A DNA stretch of 64,000 bases, taken from positions 35,725,330 to 35,789,329 of the forward strand of contig OZ038392.1 in assembly GCA_964036045.1 (NCBI GenBank). Reading direction: 5' to 3'. This document shows positions 52,300 to 62,024 of the stretch, piece by piece. The DNA is from Eutreptiella sp. 'Long Island Sound 2002'. Taxonomy: Eukaryota > Euglenozoa > Euglenophyceae > Eutreptiales > Eutreptiaceae. Positions within the stretch are counted from its first letter, which is position 1. Every line of letters starts with the position of its first letter. The notes below the pieces were generated by a model. It had not been told where the DNA came from. It ran no database searches and saw only the letters and a list, made by a program, of their open reading frames with translations. Made by a program: the position numbers and the translations under genes.

Positions 52300-53271
52300 T
52301 GGAGGTGTTCGAACACCTTGTCCACATCGGCCGCGGGCATGGACCCGTAGGCGTGCTGCTCAGCCGGGCCCAGCCAAGGCGCCAGGGAGGGCTCGCCCTG
52401 CGCGGCTGTGACTGCTGCCCACAGGCAGCGTTGGACGGGCGCGGCCTCGACGTCGTACGGGAGGAGGCGGCCCTCCGTGTGGCTGTAGAAGGCGGGCATC
52501 GGCGCGTGCCCTGCCGCGTTGAGGAGGTCCGGCAGGGCCAGGCGGACCCACCCGATCACCTGGGGGTGTGCCATGCCACTGGCCCAGACAGGCTCCCGCA
52601 GGGACCACGGCAGGAGGGGCTCGTTGACCAGGAAGGTGTCCACCCTGTGCCAGGACGGGTGGAGCGTGGGAATCATGTCCCTTAAGCCGCCTGCCGTGGC
52701 CCTCCGGAAACCGCAGGCCTCCCAGCCCACTCGGAAGTGCTCCGTGGCCGGGTTGGTGGTGGCATCCATTTAAATTTTGGTGTCGCCGGTGATGACCACC
52801 GGGTGCCTCCCACTGAGGCTGCGCGCCGCGGCATACATTTGTATGTCGGCCCAGAAGGCCGCCTGCCCTGCCCATGGGGAGCAGCCTGCCTGCGGTGCGT
52901 GGACGTTTATGAGGGTGAGGCCAACCCCGTCCGTGCGGATCCCCAGGGCCGCGGCCTTCCTGGGGACGATTTCTGTGAAACTGAGCAGCTCGTGCTCGGC
53001 CACGTACTTGCTGCTGACGGCTGTGAGGAGGCCTCCCACTCTCGAGGTGGAGGTGGCCCGTGTCACCGCCAGCCGGCTGCTGAAGAACGGGGTGTACCCC
53101 TTGTCCCTGCGCCCGGTTGGTGATCTCTGATTCCTGGAGCATGATGGCAAAGCCCCCCTCCCGGGCTAGCATGCCGGTGATGAGGTGCTCCTTATCAGTA
53201 CAGGCCGCCCGCCCACGGCGCCGTCGGAGTCCTCCCGGAGGGACCGGTCCGGTGGGACAAGGCCGTTGCAC
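52300..53271 (-). pseudogene. LINE E APE-like endonuclease
   Basis: An exonuclease-endonuclease-phosphatase fold is suggested by FAIMLQESEI near 53150, LTLINVHAPQAG near 52900 and HPVVITGDT near 52785, which correspond to the LQE, NVHAP and GD(T/F)N motifs. A TAA at 52770-52772 follows directly after GDTKI, and the same frame then continues (FRVGWEACGF, then SWHRVDTFLVN). A frame change near 53130 separates the N-terminal strand. It would nick target DNA for target-primed reverse transcription. Broken here. Confidence 0.65.
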
Positions 53272-53321
53272 AGGTTCCAGGAGAGGAGCCAGAAGGCGTC
53301 GTCCGCCGCGTCCTCCTGGAG

Positions 53322-56300
53322 TCAGCTATCGCGTATCGGCATTGCCACGGGGTCTGCTGGAACAGCCAGGTCTCCTGGCCGTGCTGGGGCCATGGAGTGT
53401 GGGGCGCCCGCTCCCAGTGGGGCCCACAGGGGGGCCAGGGGGGCCAGTCCCGCGGCAATGGACCCTTGTTGCGCTGCAGCGCCAGCTCCCGGGGCCGCTC
53501 CGGGCGTCTCCTCCCTGTCCTCCGGGGCCGCCGCGTGGCCGGCCGCCTGGGGTGGGGGGCACTGGGCATATGGGGCATGGGAGGGGGATCTCCGTGCCCT
53601 CCCCTGGAGGATGTGGGAGGCCGCTTCCTTGTCTTCCACGCGGGCGGCGGCGTGCATCGCTGGCCACGCCAGGTGTTCCAGCATCGCCCCACTTGTGTAG
53701 TACTTGTCTGCACATAGAAGGCATTTCGTCGGCTCCGTGGCCCCCTGTGCCGGGGAGAGCGGCACCAACTTTCGGATGGCGCCGTCCGGCGCCGGGTCGA
53801 AGGGCAGGTTGGCCAGCGGAACCGTGTGTGGTGCCAGCGCGCGGCCCGGGGCCGTTCGGAGACCCTGGACGGCGTCGCGCGCCGTGTCTGCCTGCAGCCA
53901 CTCTTGCCAGTGCGTGGCACCGATTTGGCGGTCGGGCTTGCCCCTCCATCGCAGGTCGTGGAAGGCCTGTAGCCAGTGGTGTACTGTGGTCGGGACCGCC
54001 AGCTGGAGCTCTAGGTCGGCTAGGCGCGCCGCTGCCGGCCACACCCCCGGCTTCGCTGCCTTGGCGTTGTCCTTCAGGCCGACTTGGAGCAGAAGAGCGT
54101 GGTGTTCGCCCTCCCGCAAGTGCCTTGACGATGATGCGAGCGCAGTCAGCCACGGGGATTACGGCCTCGGGCCCCGGCATGCGCTCGGGGTCCCAGATGG
54201 CGATGTGCGTGTCCGCCGGGCTGAACATGCAGACTACCCACTGCGGGTTCTGCTGTCCCCGCTCGGCCACCGCGGGGATGGCCGCCAGGCAGGCGTGCGT
54301 GACTGGCCCCGCGTGGAGGTCCGTAATGTCCGTGGCCCTGATGACGTCGCCTTGCCATTCGGCCCGTAGATGCGCCTCCTGGTCGGGGCTCCAGACCAGC
54401 GTGGGGGGGTTGGCCCACCCCGGTTCTTGCCTCTTGTTGGGGGCGCTGATGGTGTGTAGCAGGACGGCTAGCGGCCAGGGGGCCGCCGTCATATAGTAGG
54501 CCTGGGTGGTCTCCTGCTGCCAGTGGACATGGGCCGGGAATGCCCCCTGTCTGGCGGTGCCGTGCCAGACGGTCCAGCGGCCCCCGGCCAGGATGTGCGA
54601 CCGGTACCCCCGGCAATGGCCGTGCAGGATGGCCTGGTAGCCCGCCGCCTGCAGTACCAGTGATTCCCCCTACTGGGGCCGGGAAGGGGGTGTGCCGCCA
54701 CCTGCGTCCCTGACGCGGCTGCGCTCGCGGAGTGTGGTCTGCGCTCGTATGCTCCCCGCGATCTGCGCCGGGCCGTGGTGGTGGACAAAACTCTCCCCGC
54801 CGTCTTCCAGTAGCGCCGCCGCGACGATGTACAGCTGCTCCGCCGCGAGTGGTGCCGTCGGCGTGTGCGTTGCGGCCAGCTGGCCGGGCCGCGTGTCCCG
54901 GCAGGGGACATGGGGCAGCAGTTGCGCTGGCCAGGCATCCAGGGGTCCCATGGTGACGGCCGCGACCGTGGACGCCAGTGCCGTCCGGTCCGCTGGCCTG
55001 TACTGCGTAATTCCCGCGGTGTCCCGGGCAAGCTGCCTGCAGGCCGCCGTCCAGGTCACCAGCCCGCAGTTCTTGCAGTCCGGCTCGGCTCCGTCCGCGT
55101 TGCTGCTTCCCCTTTGCTGCACCGTGGTGGCCGTGTGGAGCAGGGGCGCCCTGCTGCAGTGCCTCCGGGCCCTGCCCCGGCGGGGGGGCGGGGGGGGCCG
55201 GCTGCAGGAAGCTCTGCGCGCGCAGGCGCTCTGGGTGCGTGTGGTACGGGTTCTGCTGCCGGTGCTCCGCCGTCGTCCGGGGGAGGAAGAGGAGTTGGTG
55301 CAGGTACCAGTCGCCCTGCGCGGTGGACGGATTGTGGAGTGTCAACCACTGTTCCACCACGCCTCACGGGTGTGTGGCCTTGACGCGGCGCTGCAACCCC
55401 AGGCGGCCCAGGCGGTTTGACGTTCGCGCACGTGGGATGTGGGTCTGCGGGTAGAGCACCCGCAGGGGTTCCAGCGCCAGGTCCAGCACCTCGTCTGTGA
55501 GCTGTTCCGTAAGGGCCGACGCCCTGTGCAGGGTGTGGCGGACCCCGGCTGTGGGGGCTGTGAGCTGCTCGAGAACCGCCCCCGGCGGGTACCGTGCACC
55601 ATGCTTCATCATCCACTCCCTAGGGTGCCTCAGCATGGCCCTCCACACTTCCTGTGTGAGGGCGTGGCGGGGGGCCAAGGGGGGGAACCACCCGTAGAAG
55701 GCAGTGGCACGCCGTCGGCGATCGCATGGGCTGCGGGGCGGCCGCAGTGATCCACCTGCCGTGTCAGGTACGATCGACCCCCACTCCACGGTCCCCATGC
55801 CCTCGGCGTGAAGTAGCGCCTGGCCCTGCACCAGAGGGAAATATGGGCTCGGGCGCCCGTCCTTCTCTCGCCACTGTATCCAGGCCACCCCCGCCTGCAG
55901 GCTGCGGAGCAGGGCCACGGCGGGGGGTTGTGGCAGTGGGAACGCCCCCTTGACGGCTTGGGTGGCATGGGCCAGGGTGCCCGCGGGCAAGTACCACAGC
56001 AGGAGGACCCAGGGGTCCGGCAGCGGTTGTGCCCTTCTCACGTGCCACCGCCACTCGGAACCGTGCCCGTCTGCAGGAAGTGGCGTGCCCTCTTGTCGGG
56101 GTGCCGCTGGAGGGTAGCCGCGAGGCTGAACCCCTCTGTCGCGGGTGCCACTGGGAGGCCGCCCTGTGGCCTGCGCTAGGGGAAATCCTGGTCGCCCGGC
56201 CAGGCGTGGAGGTCCCGGGCGATTTCCTCTGCGGTGCCTGTGGGGGCTTCCTCTGGTGCCAGGTGCCACATGACAGCGGGCACCGCCCATGTGGAGAAGG

Positions 56301-56370
56301 GCCATGTCCGTTGAGGGGTGTACACCTGGATGGTCCGCTGCGTGGAGCACCCCCCGGACCATGTTCGCTG
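53322..56370 (-). pseudogene. LINE E long N-terminal region of unknown function with C2H2 finger
   Basis: Several minus-strand frames read convincing protein: 56060-55364 (WVLLLWYLPAG, WIQWREKDGR), 55122-54670 (CKNCGL, then QLYIVAAALLEDGG), 54492-54120 (WVVCMFSPADTHIAIWDPE), and 54119-53322 with a C-X2-C-X12-H-X6-H finger (CLLC...H...H) at 53652-53723. They form one region of roughly 1,000 residues between the CCCH finger and the endonuclease, broken by indels. I do not recognise the fold. A protease-like or coat-like domain is possible but unsupported. Confidence 0.5.
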
Positions 56371-56895
56371 CTAGGACCAGCACCGTTCCGTGGGTTCCAC
56401 GACAATCTTCTCCGCCGGTCCGCCGTGGCGGCCCCGGGTGTGCAGGGCCACCTCTGTTTGGAGTGTGTGGGCGACCCGGTCGACGACTTCTTGGATGTTC
56501 ACGCTGCCGCGCGTGGTCTCATCCAGGATCCAGCCCTGCGCCACCCCGTAGCGCAGGGCGGCGCGTGCGGCTGCGTGCTTCACCGCGGGCAGCGCCCCGA
56601 CATCGGGGCCAGGTCGGGGGTGTTGCTTCGGGCACCAGTCTTCTCCGATGCAGTGGCCCCATTTCCACGCGGGGCAGAGGGCGGGCACGCTGCGCGCCGG
56701 CGGCGTGGGTTCCCTGGGCGCGCTGCCCGCGGGGGGCCCTGGGATCATCTCCAGGTCGGAGTCGGCATCCGCGTCCTCCTGGATCTGGGGGTCCCCGTCT
56801 CCGCCTCTGAGTCCCAGCGCCCTGATGACCTCGTGTGCCGCGTCCAGCGTCGGAGACCGGGGGCGTGTTTTGCGTGGGGCCGCGGGCTCTGCCAT
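56371..56895 (-). CDS. LINE E first ORF with CCCH zinc finger
   Basis: ATG at 56895 follows the end of the GC-rich 5' array. Within the first ~100 codons is a canonical C-X7-C-X5-C-X3-H finger (CPAWKWGHC...C...H) at 56620-56676, a fold usually binding RNA. The ORF stops at TAG 56371-56373, but the same frame continues with protein-like sequence for about 60 further codons. The TAG may therefore be a mutation or recoded stop rather than the end. Confidence 0.55.
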   Translation of the reverse strand: MAEPAAPRKTRPRSPTLDAAHEVIRALGLRGGDGDPQIQEDADADSDLEMIPGPPAGSAPREPTPPARSVPALCPAWKWGHCIGEDWCPKQHPRPGPDVGALPAVKHAAARAALRYGVAQGWILDETTRGSVNIQEVVDRVAHTLQTEVALHTRGRHGGPAEKIVVEPTERCWS

Positions 56896-57119
56896 TGTTG
56901 TGTCGCTGTGCCTGAATGCAGGGGATGGGGTGCGGATCTCCCGGGGCTGGTGCGAGTGCTGTGGGTGCGGTGGGGCGTGCGTCTGGGAGCTCGAATGCTG
57001 GCTCCGTGAGCCGGCACCGAGCGTCTCTCCCTGGGCTCCGCCGGGCGTTTGCGTGCTCGTGGCGGCCTTAGGCGCTCCCCCAGTTGCCCGTGTGGCACGG
57101 GTGGTAAGCCGGGAGGGTG

Positions 57120-58623
57120 TCCCTGGGGGGTGCCCTGCTCCGTTGCGAGGGGCGTCTGAGGTCAGGCGCTCTCCCTCATCCTGGTGCCCGTCCTCTGAAC
57201 CGGCTGTCGCGGTCCGCCATCCGCGTGCTGAGGGCGCGGGTGCGCGGGTGTGGGGGCCCAGCACTGTCCCCTTGGCTTGCACCCCTGGGGGGGGCTGCGT
57301 GCCGCGGGGGTAGTGAGGGTCCGTTCCCGGCGGGGAGGCCGTCCACTGTTGTGAGGGGCGTCTGGTATCAGGCGCTGTCCCTCCTCTGGCCGCCCGTCCC
57401 TCGAAGCGGGCGGCCAGGGTTCCGCGGCCCTGTCCGTGGCTCCCGGGCGCGGTTGGTGCGGGCGTGGGAACCCCGCAGTGCGGTCCCTGTAGTCTGCGTC
57501 CCCGGGGGGGTGGCCTTCCACCGTTGTGAGGGGCGTCTGGTGTCAGGCGCCTCCCCTCACCTGGCCGCCCGTCCCTTGGGGCGGGCAGCAAGGGCTCCGC
57601 GGCCCGGGTTTCCCGGGTGCGGTTGTCGTTGGCGTGGGGACCCAGCACCGGCCCCACAGTGTGCGCTCTTGCGAGCCGTCGTTGCGTGCTCTGGGGGTTG
57701 CTGAAGGGCTTCCCCGCTGTTGCAAGGGGCGTCTGGTGTCAGGCGCTGTCGCTCCCCCGGCCGCTCGTGCTTTTGGGCGGGCAGGCGGGGTCCGCCATCC
57801 GCGTGCTGTGGGCGCGGCTGCGCGGGTGTGGGGGCCCAGCACTGTCCCCTTGGCTTGCACGCCCTGTGGGGGGCTGCCTGCCGCGGGGGTGGTGAGGGTC
57901 CGTCCCCGGGGGGGAGGCCGTCCACTGTTGTGAGGGGCTTCTGTTGTCAGGCGCTGTCCCTCCTCCAACCGTCCCTCCCTCGAGGCGGGAGGCCAGAGTT
58001 CCGCGGCCCTGTCCGTGGCTCCCGGGCGCGGTTGGTGCGGGCTTGGGGACCCCGCAGTGCAGTCCCTGTGGTGTGCGTCCCCGGGGGGGTGGCCTGCCCA
58101 TCCCTTGGGGCGGGCAGCCAGGGCTCCGCGGCCCAGGTTTCCTGGCTGGGGTTGTCGTTGGCGTGGGGACCCAGCACCGGTCCCACAGCCTGCGCTCTTG
58201 CGAGCCGTCGTTGCGCGCTGTGCGGCTGGCGGAAGGGCGTCCCCGAGGGGGGTGCCTTTTGCCGTTGTGAGGGGAGTCTGAGTGCAGGAACTCTCCCTCC
58301 GCCGGCTGTCCGCCCTCTGGGCGAGCTGTCGGGGTCCGCTACCCACGTGCTGTGGGCGCGGATGTGCGGGTGTGGGGGCCCAGCACTGTCCCCTCGGTCT
58401 GCGTGGCCTGTGGGGGGCTGCGTGCCGCGGGGGTGGTAGGGGGCCGTCCCTGGGGGGGGTGGCTTTCCACCGTTCTGCGGGGCGTCTCGTTTCAGGCGCT
58501 GTCCCTCTCCCGGCTGCCCGTACTTTGGGGCGGGCGGCCGGGGTTCCGCGACCTGTGTGTCCCGGGCGCGGTTGGTGTGGTTGTGGGGGCCCAGCACCGG
58601 CCCCACAGCGTGCGCTCTTGCGA
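57120..58623 (-). repeat. LINE E 5' tandem monomers
   Basis: At least seven diverged units recur at roughly 175-210 base spacing, with one gap of 330: the block TCAGGCGCTGTCCCTC (variants) at about 57161, 57366, 57543, 57738, 57949, 58281 and 58492, alternating with CCAGCAC(T/C)G blocks. Like mouse L1, such 5' arrays often carry promoter activity (inference). Long ORFs across it are composition artefacts. Confidence 0.65.
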
Positions 58624-60611
58624 AGAGATTAGAAAAAGCCATCGTTCTGGGCTGTGGGAAAGTCAGTTTGCCCTGCCCTTCTTTGTTTGTTTTGCTGTCA
58701 GTCAGGCACACTGTCAGCACAGCACCGCACATCTTTGATCCGCAGCACTGTAGTCTTTCTGGCACTGTCTGCACTTGTCTGTCCTTCCCTTGACAGTGGC
58801 CGTTACTCAGATACAGGTTTGCCACTTGGCCTCGCCACTGTCATCCTTTTTTGCACTGACCATCTCAGGTCTTTTCCAGCTGTTTGTACAGTAATGGCCT
58901 TCGTAAGGGCCATCCACCTAGACCTTTGCCGCAGGCGCATCTCCCAATTGCCGCAGACAACTCAGAAACGTCGCAGAATGGGAAAGGTACAGGTATTCAT
59001 GCCGATAGATGCAGAATAGATTGCTATGTCAGATATATGAATAGTAATTTTCAAATCTTAGATATGTAGCAGTTTGAAAGTTTGTATCTCTGAAGGACAG
59101 AGCGATCGGAAGCGCAAACCTTTTGTGCCACTCATTAGTGTTCAATACAAGCACGAATCAACCGCGCTCTTGGTCCCAAATAAGTAGTGACAGTCAAAAA
59201 AGCCTCTTTCTACACTGTCCCAAATGCCTTGTGTTGTGCTGCTCATGCTGGCGTTCATGACCATAAAGCAAGGTGTGAAGCACTCCTTCTCTTTCTGCGG
59301 TGATGGTGAACAAAGGTAGGCAGAGAGGACAAACCAGAAAGAAACAGAAGTAGAGAAACACAGAAGTCAACCTATAATCCCAAAAAAGCTCGATCTCGCA
59401 TGCATGACTGTACCTGTGCATACAACAAGTTCTGAAACACTCCTTCCCTGTTCAGCAGTGATGGTGCACGTAAGTACAAAGGAGCAGAAAGGAACAGAAA
59501 TCGAAAAACACAGAAGTCAAAGGTACACTCGCAAAACAAGGTTGAAGGTTGCCTTCCGCTCTCTCTCTCTCACATTGCAACGGAACCTGGTGAGATGCAC
59601 TTCAAACCTGAATGGTCTTGGGCCAAGCAAAAGCTGTCCCAAGGGGCGACAGGTCCTGTCCTGTGATGCAATGCAGGGCAACCGTGACTACGGTCCTTAC
59701 AACCACACAGCCCTTTCTCACACAGACCAGTGACAAACTTGAATCGATGGTAGGTGTATTGCCACGCACTTGTGCTGTGCCCTTGCTTTGTGATGCATGA
59801 CTGCCGTGTGCCGTTTGTGCCCAAAACAGAAAACACTCCATGCCGAAAACAGAAAACACTCAAACACGATGCCGAAAACAGAAAACAATCGAACACGTTG
59901 TTGACCAGTTAACCACGGGTATGCTCCTGTCCTTTCAGTTGTCAAGAAGGAAAGGTTTGAGCAAGACGAGGAAGCAAAGGGCTCCATTGGTTGCTTCAGG
60001 TTGGTTGCCGTCCTTTTTCCCTGCTTGAGAACTGGGTTTGGCTGTTGGCATCGTTGATGCTCTGCAACCAGTCCACTGCTCAGTGTTTGTTTTTTGTTCC
60101 GACGTGCTTCACTATGCATTGTTTCACCGCTCAGTGTTTTTCTGCACAGCACACTGTCCCTTTGCACGACCTGGTCCACCACTCTGCTTTCTGCACCATC
60201 ATTTTCTGCACGATGCGTACGGCCGTCGCGTGTTTTTCTGCCAGAACCAAAGAACTCAGGATGCCGGAAAGAGCAAAAGAAACAACAAAGGCGCAGAGCA
60301 AAGACGCAAGCCGCAAGCACAGAGAAAGCGAGAAAGCAGAGGCAGAACCCGAAATCAAAAATCAGCACTTTAAAGGTGTCTGAAATCTGACGTTCTTTCC
60401 CGGTCGAGAATTGGGAAGGGTTGCAATCAAACAAAAGAGATTTTAAGGTGTGTGAAGTCTGAGGTGTCAGATTTGGTAATGCTGATGGTGGTGCTGCGGT
60501 CCTTGATGGTGGTGGTGCCGTCTTCTCTTGGGCTGACTGCTTGCTGCTTGCTGCCGTACACACACACACACACACACACCCTTTGGTTGCAATAGGTCGC
60601 TCTCTAGCAAA
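58624..60611. other. Sequence between LINE E and the candidate gene, no gene seen
   Basis: Contains a diverged direct repeat (about 59262-59375 and 59424-59522, both with ACACAGAAGTCAA), about three short units of CCGAAAACAGAAAACA (59822-59890), a GGTGGTG-rich patch near 60485-60525 and a (CA)n run near 60555-60580. No ORF with convincing protein character. Confidence 0.5.
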
Positions 60612-62024
60612 ATGGGATAGGCAAAGGACAACTCGAGACAGCCCTTTTTGGCCAAGGCGCAGTTAGAAAAACTTGGTCCCCGGGCCTGCGCATATTTGCT
60701 GCCGACCATGACGCCAACGAAGGAGAAAACAGCGGAGGAGAAAACTCTGAAGAGGGGGCAATATGTGTGGGCAGTGGCTGGCGACATCGACAGTGGTGAC
60801 GGTGGCGAAATACTGGGGGTCTGGCCGTGTTTCTGCATTGTAGATAATGGTGACGAGGTGGGTGTGCAGTACATGGCCGATGGGAAGCGCGGGACAGTGC
60901 CAAGGGTAATCATGCTGGTGGAAACTGTCGACGGGATGGTGGTTTTAGCCCGATCAGTGGCCGTGGCGTCAGACCAGCACATGGAGGACCACAACGAGAA
61001 CAGCAACGACAACGACAGCAACAACAGCAGTTCAGGCAGTGGACGCAGCGAATACCCATCGGCAGATGGCTCATCAACACCAGCCAAACAGAAAAAATTC
61101 AAAAAAAAGGCATCCAAGGGCTGCAAGGAAGATGACAGTGACTCCAGTGACGCTGGACCTCCCCTGAATAAGAAGGGAAATACACAACCAAAGCCCAAAT
61201 CAAAGAAGGTGTCCCGGGCCCCAACACTGGGACTTGCTGGGCAGACCTTGCTGGTTTAGAGGATTCTGAACCGGGAGACGCAGGCCTTGGAGCAACTAAC
61301 AGGTTGCAATGTAACCTCAGCCAGTGCTGTTGCCCAGCAATTGGGCACTGCTGTGAAGGTAGTTCAGGGAAAGTAGGACCAGTTGGCCGATCTGCGCAGG
61401 TGCGTGTCGCCTGGGCTCACTGGGCCACCCCTGTCCCCTGCCCCTGCATTCAAGTGCACATTTGACCCCAAGGCCACTGTGGCTAGGGAGGCAGCTGATG
61501 GCGATGGTTGTGATAAGGATTTTCAGATTCCGGTGGATTACGTGGCCACAGGGGATGACATTAAGCATCATGCAGACGCAACTGAGGTAGGTGCAACAGG
61601 TGAAGACTTCGTGTCATCGGATGATGGCTTGGGCACGGCTAGCCAAGGCACTGATGGTGAAGTGGAGGAATCTGCAATGGTACCAGCGGGCGATATTCTG
61701 GCAGAGCTTTTCGGCGATGATGGGGGGGATTTGCTGCCTGAGCACTGGGACAAGCAGTCTCGGGATGACAGGTCAGAGGACGACGAGGTGCAGCCTCAGC
61801 AATCCGGTGATGAACCGTTAGGGGACGGACAAGCGGATCCAGTTAATGCTGACCAGGAGGTGCCTGAGCAATCCTGGGATGAACCGTTGGGGAACGGAGA
61901 GTTGGATCCAGTTCATGCTGATCAGGAGTTGCCTGAGCAATCCGGGGATGAACCGTTAGGGGACAGTCGGATGCAGATTGTGCTGACGCGGAGGTGCCTG
62001 TGGAACAAGGGTCAGGAGTACTGA
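60612..62024 (+). pseudogene. Candidate gene interrupted only by three in-frame UAG codons
   Basis: ATG at 60612, TGA at 62022. The frame of 471 codons holds TAG at 60618, 61257 and 61374 and no TAA or TGA. The protein text is non-random: a globular-looking segment (RGQYVWAVAGDIDSG, then VQYMADGKRGTVPRV), a Ser/Asn/Asp linker, a Lys-rich nuclear-signal-like patch (KQKKFKKKASK), a helical segment across the second and third TAG, then acidic 23-residue repeats. It is not a known family to me. Options are a host gene with recoded UAG, a CAG-to-TAG mutated pseudogene, or a cellular gene with introns. Confidence 0.45.
61798..62004 (+). repeat. 69-bp tandem repeat within the candidate gene
   Basis: Units start at 61798, 61867 and 61936 (69-bp period, 23 codons; QSGDEPLGDG-type). 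The third unit has lost bases, shifting the frame. The alternative frame continues open to about 62431. Confidence 0.65.

Larger units (their letters stand above)
48929..58623 (-). mobile_element. LINE E, 5' part (right of element B)
   Basis: Minus-strand order: tandem 5' monomers, ORF with CCCH finger, long unknown region with a C2H2 finger, APE-type endonuclease, RT, C-terminal region. Together with 35715-38156 it is about 12 kb, long for a LINE. Many frame changes and stops show a decayed copy, in contrast to element B inside it. Confidence 0.8.

Noticed and set aside
60554-60580. (CA)n run as a regulatory site
   Set aside because: A simple microsatellite, with no other support.
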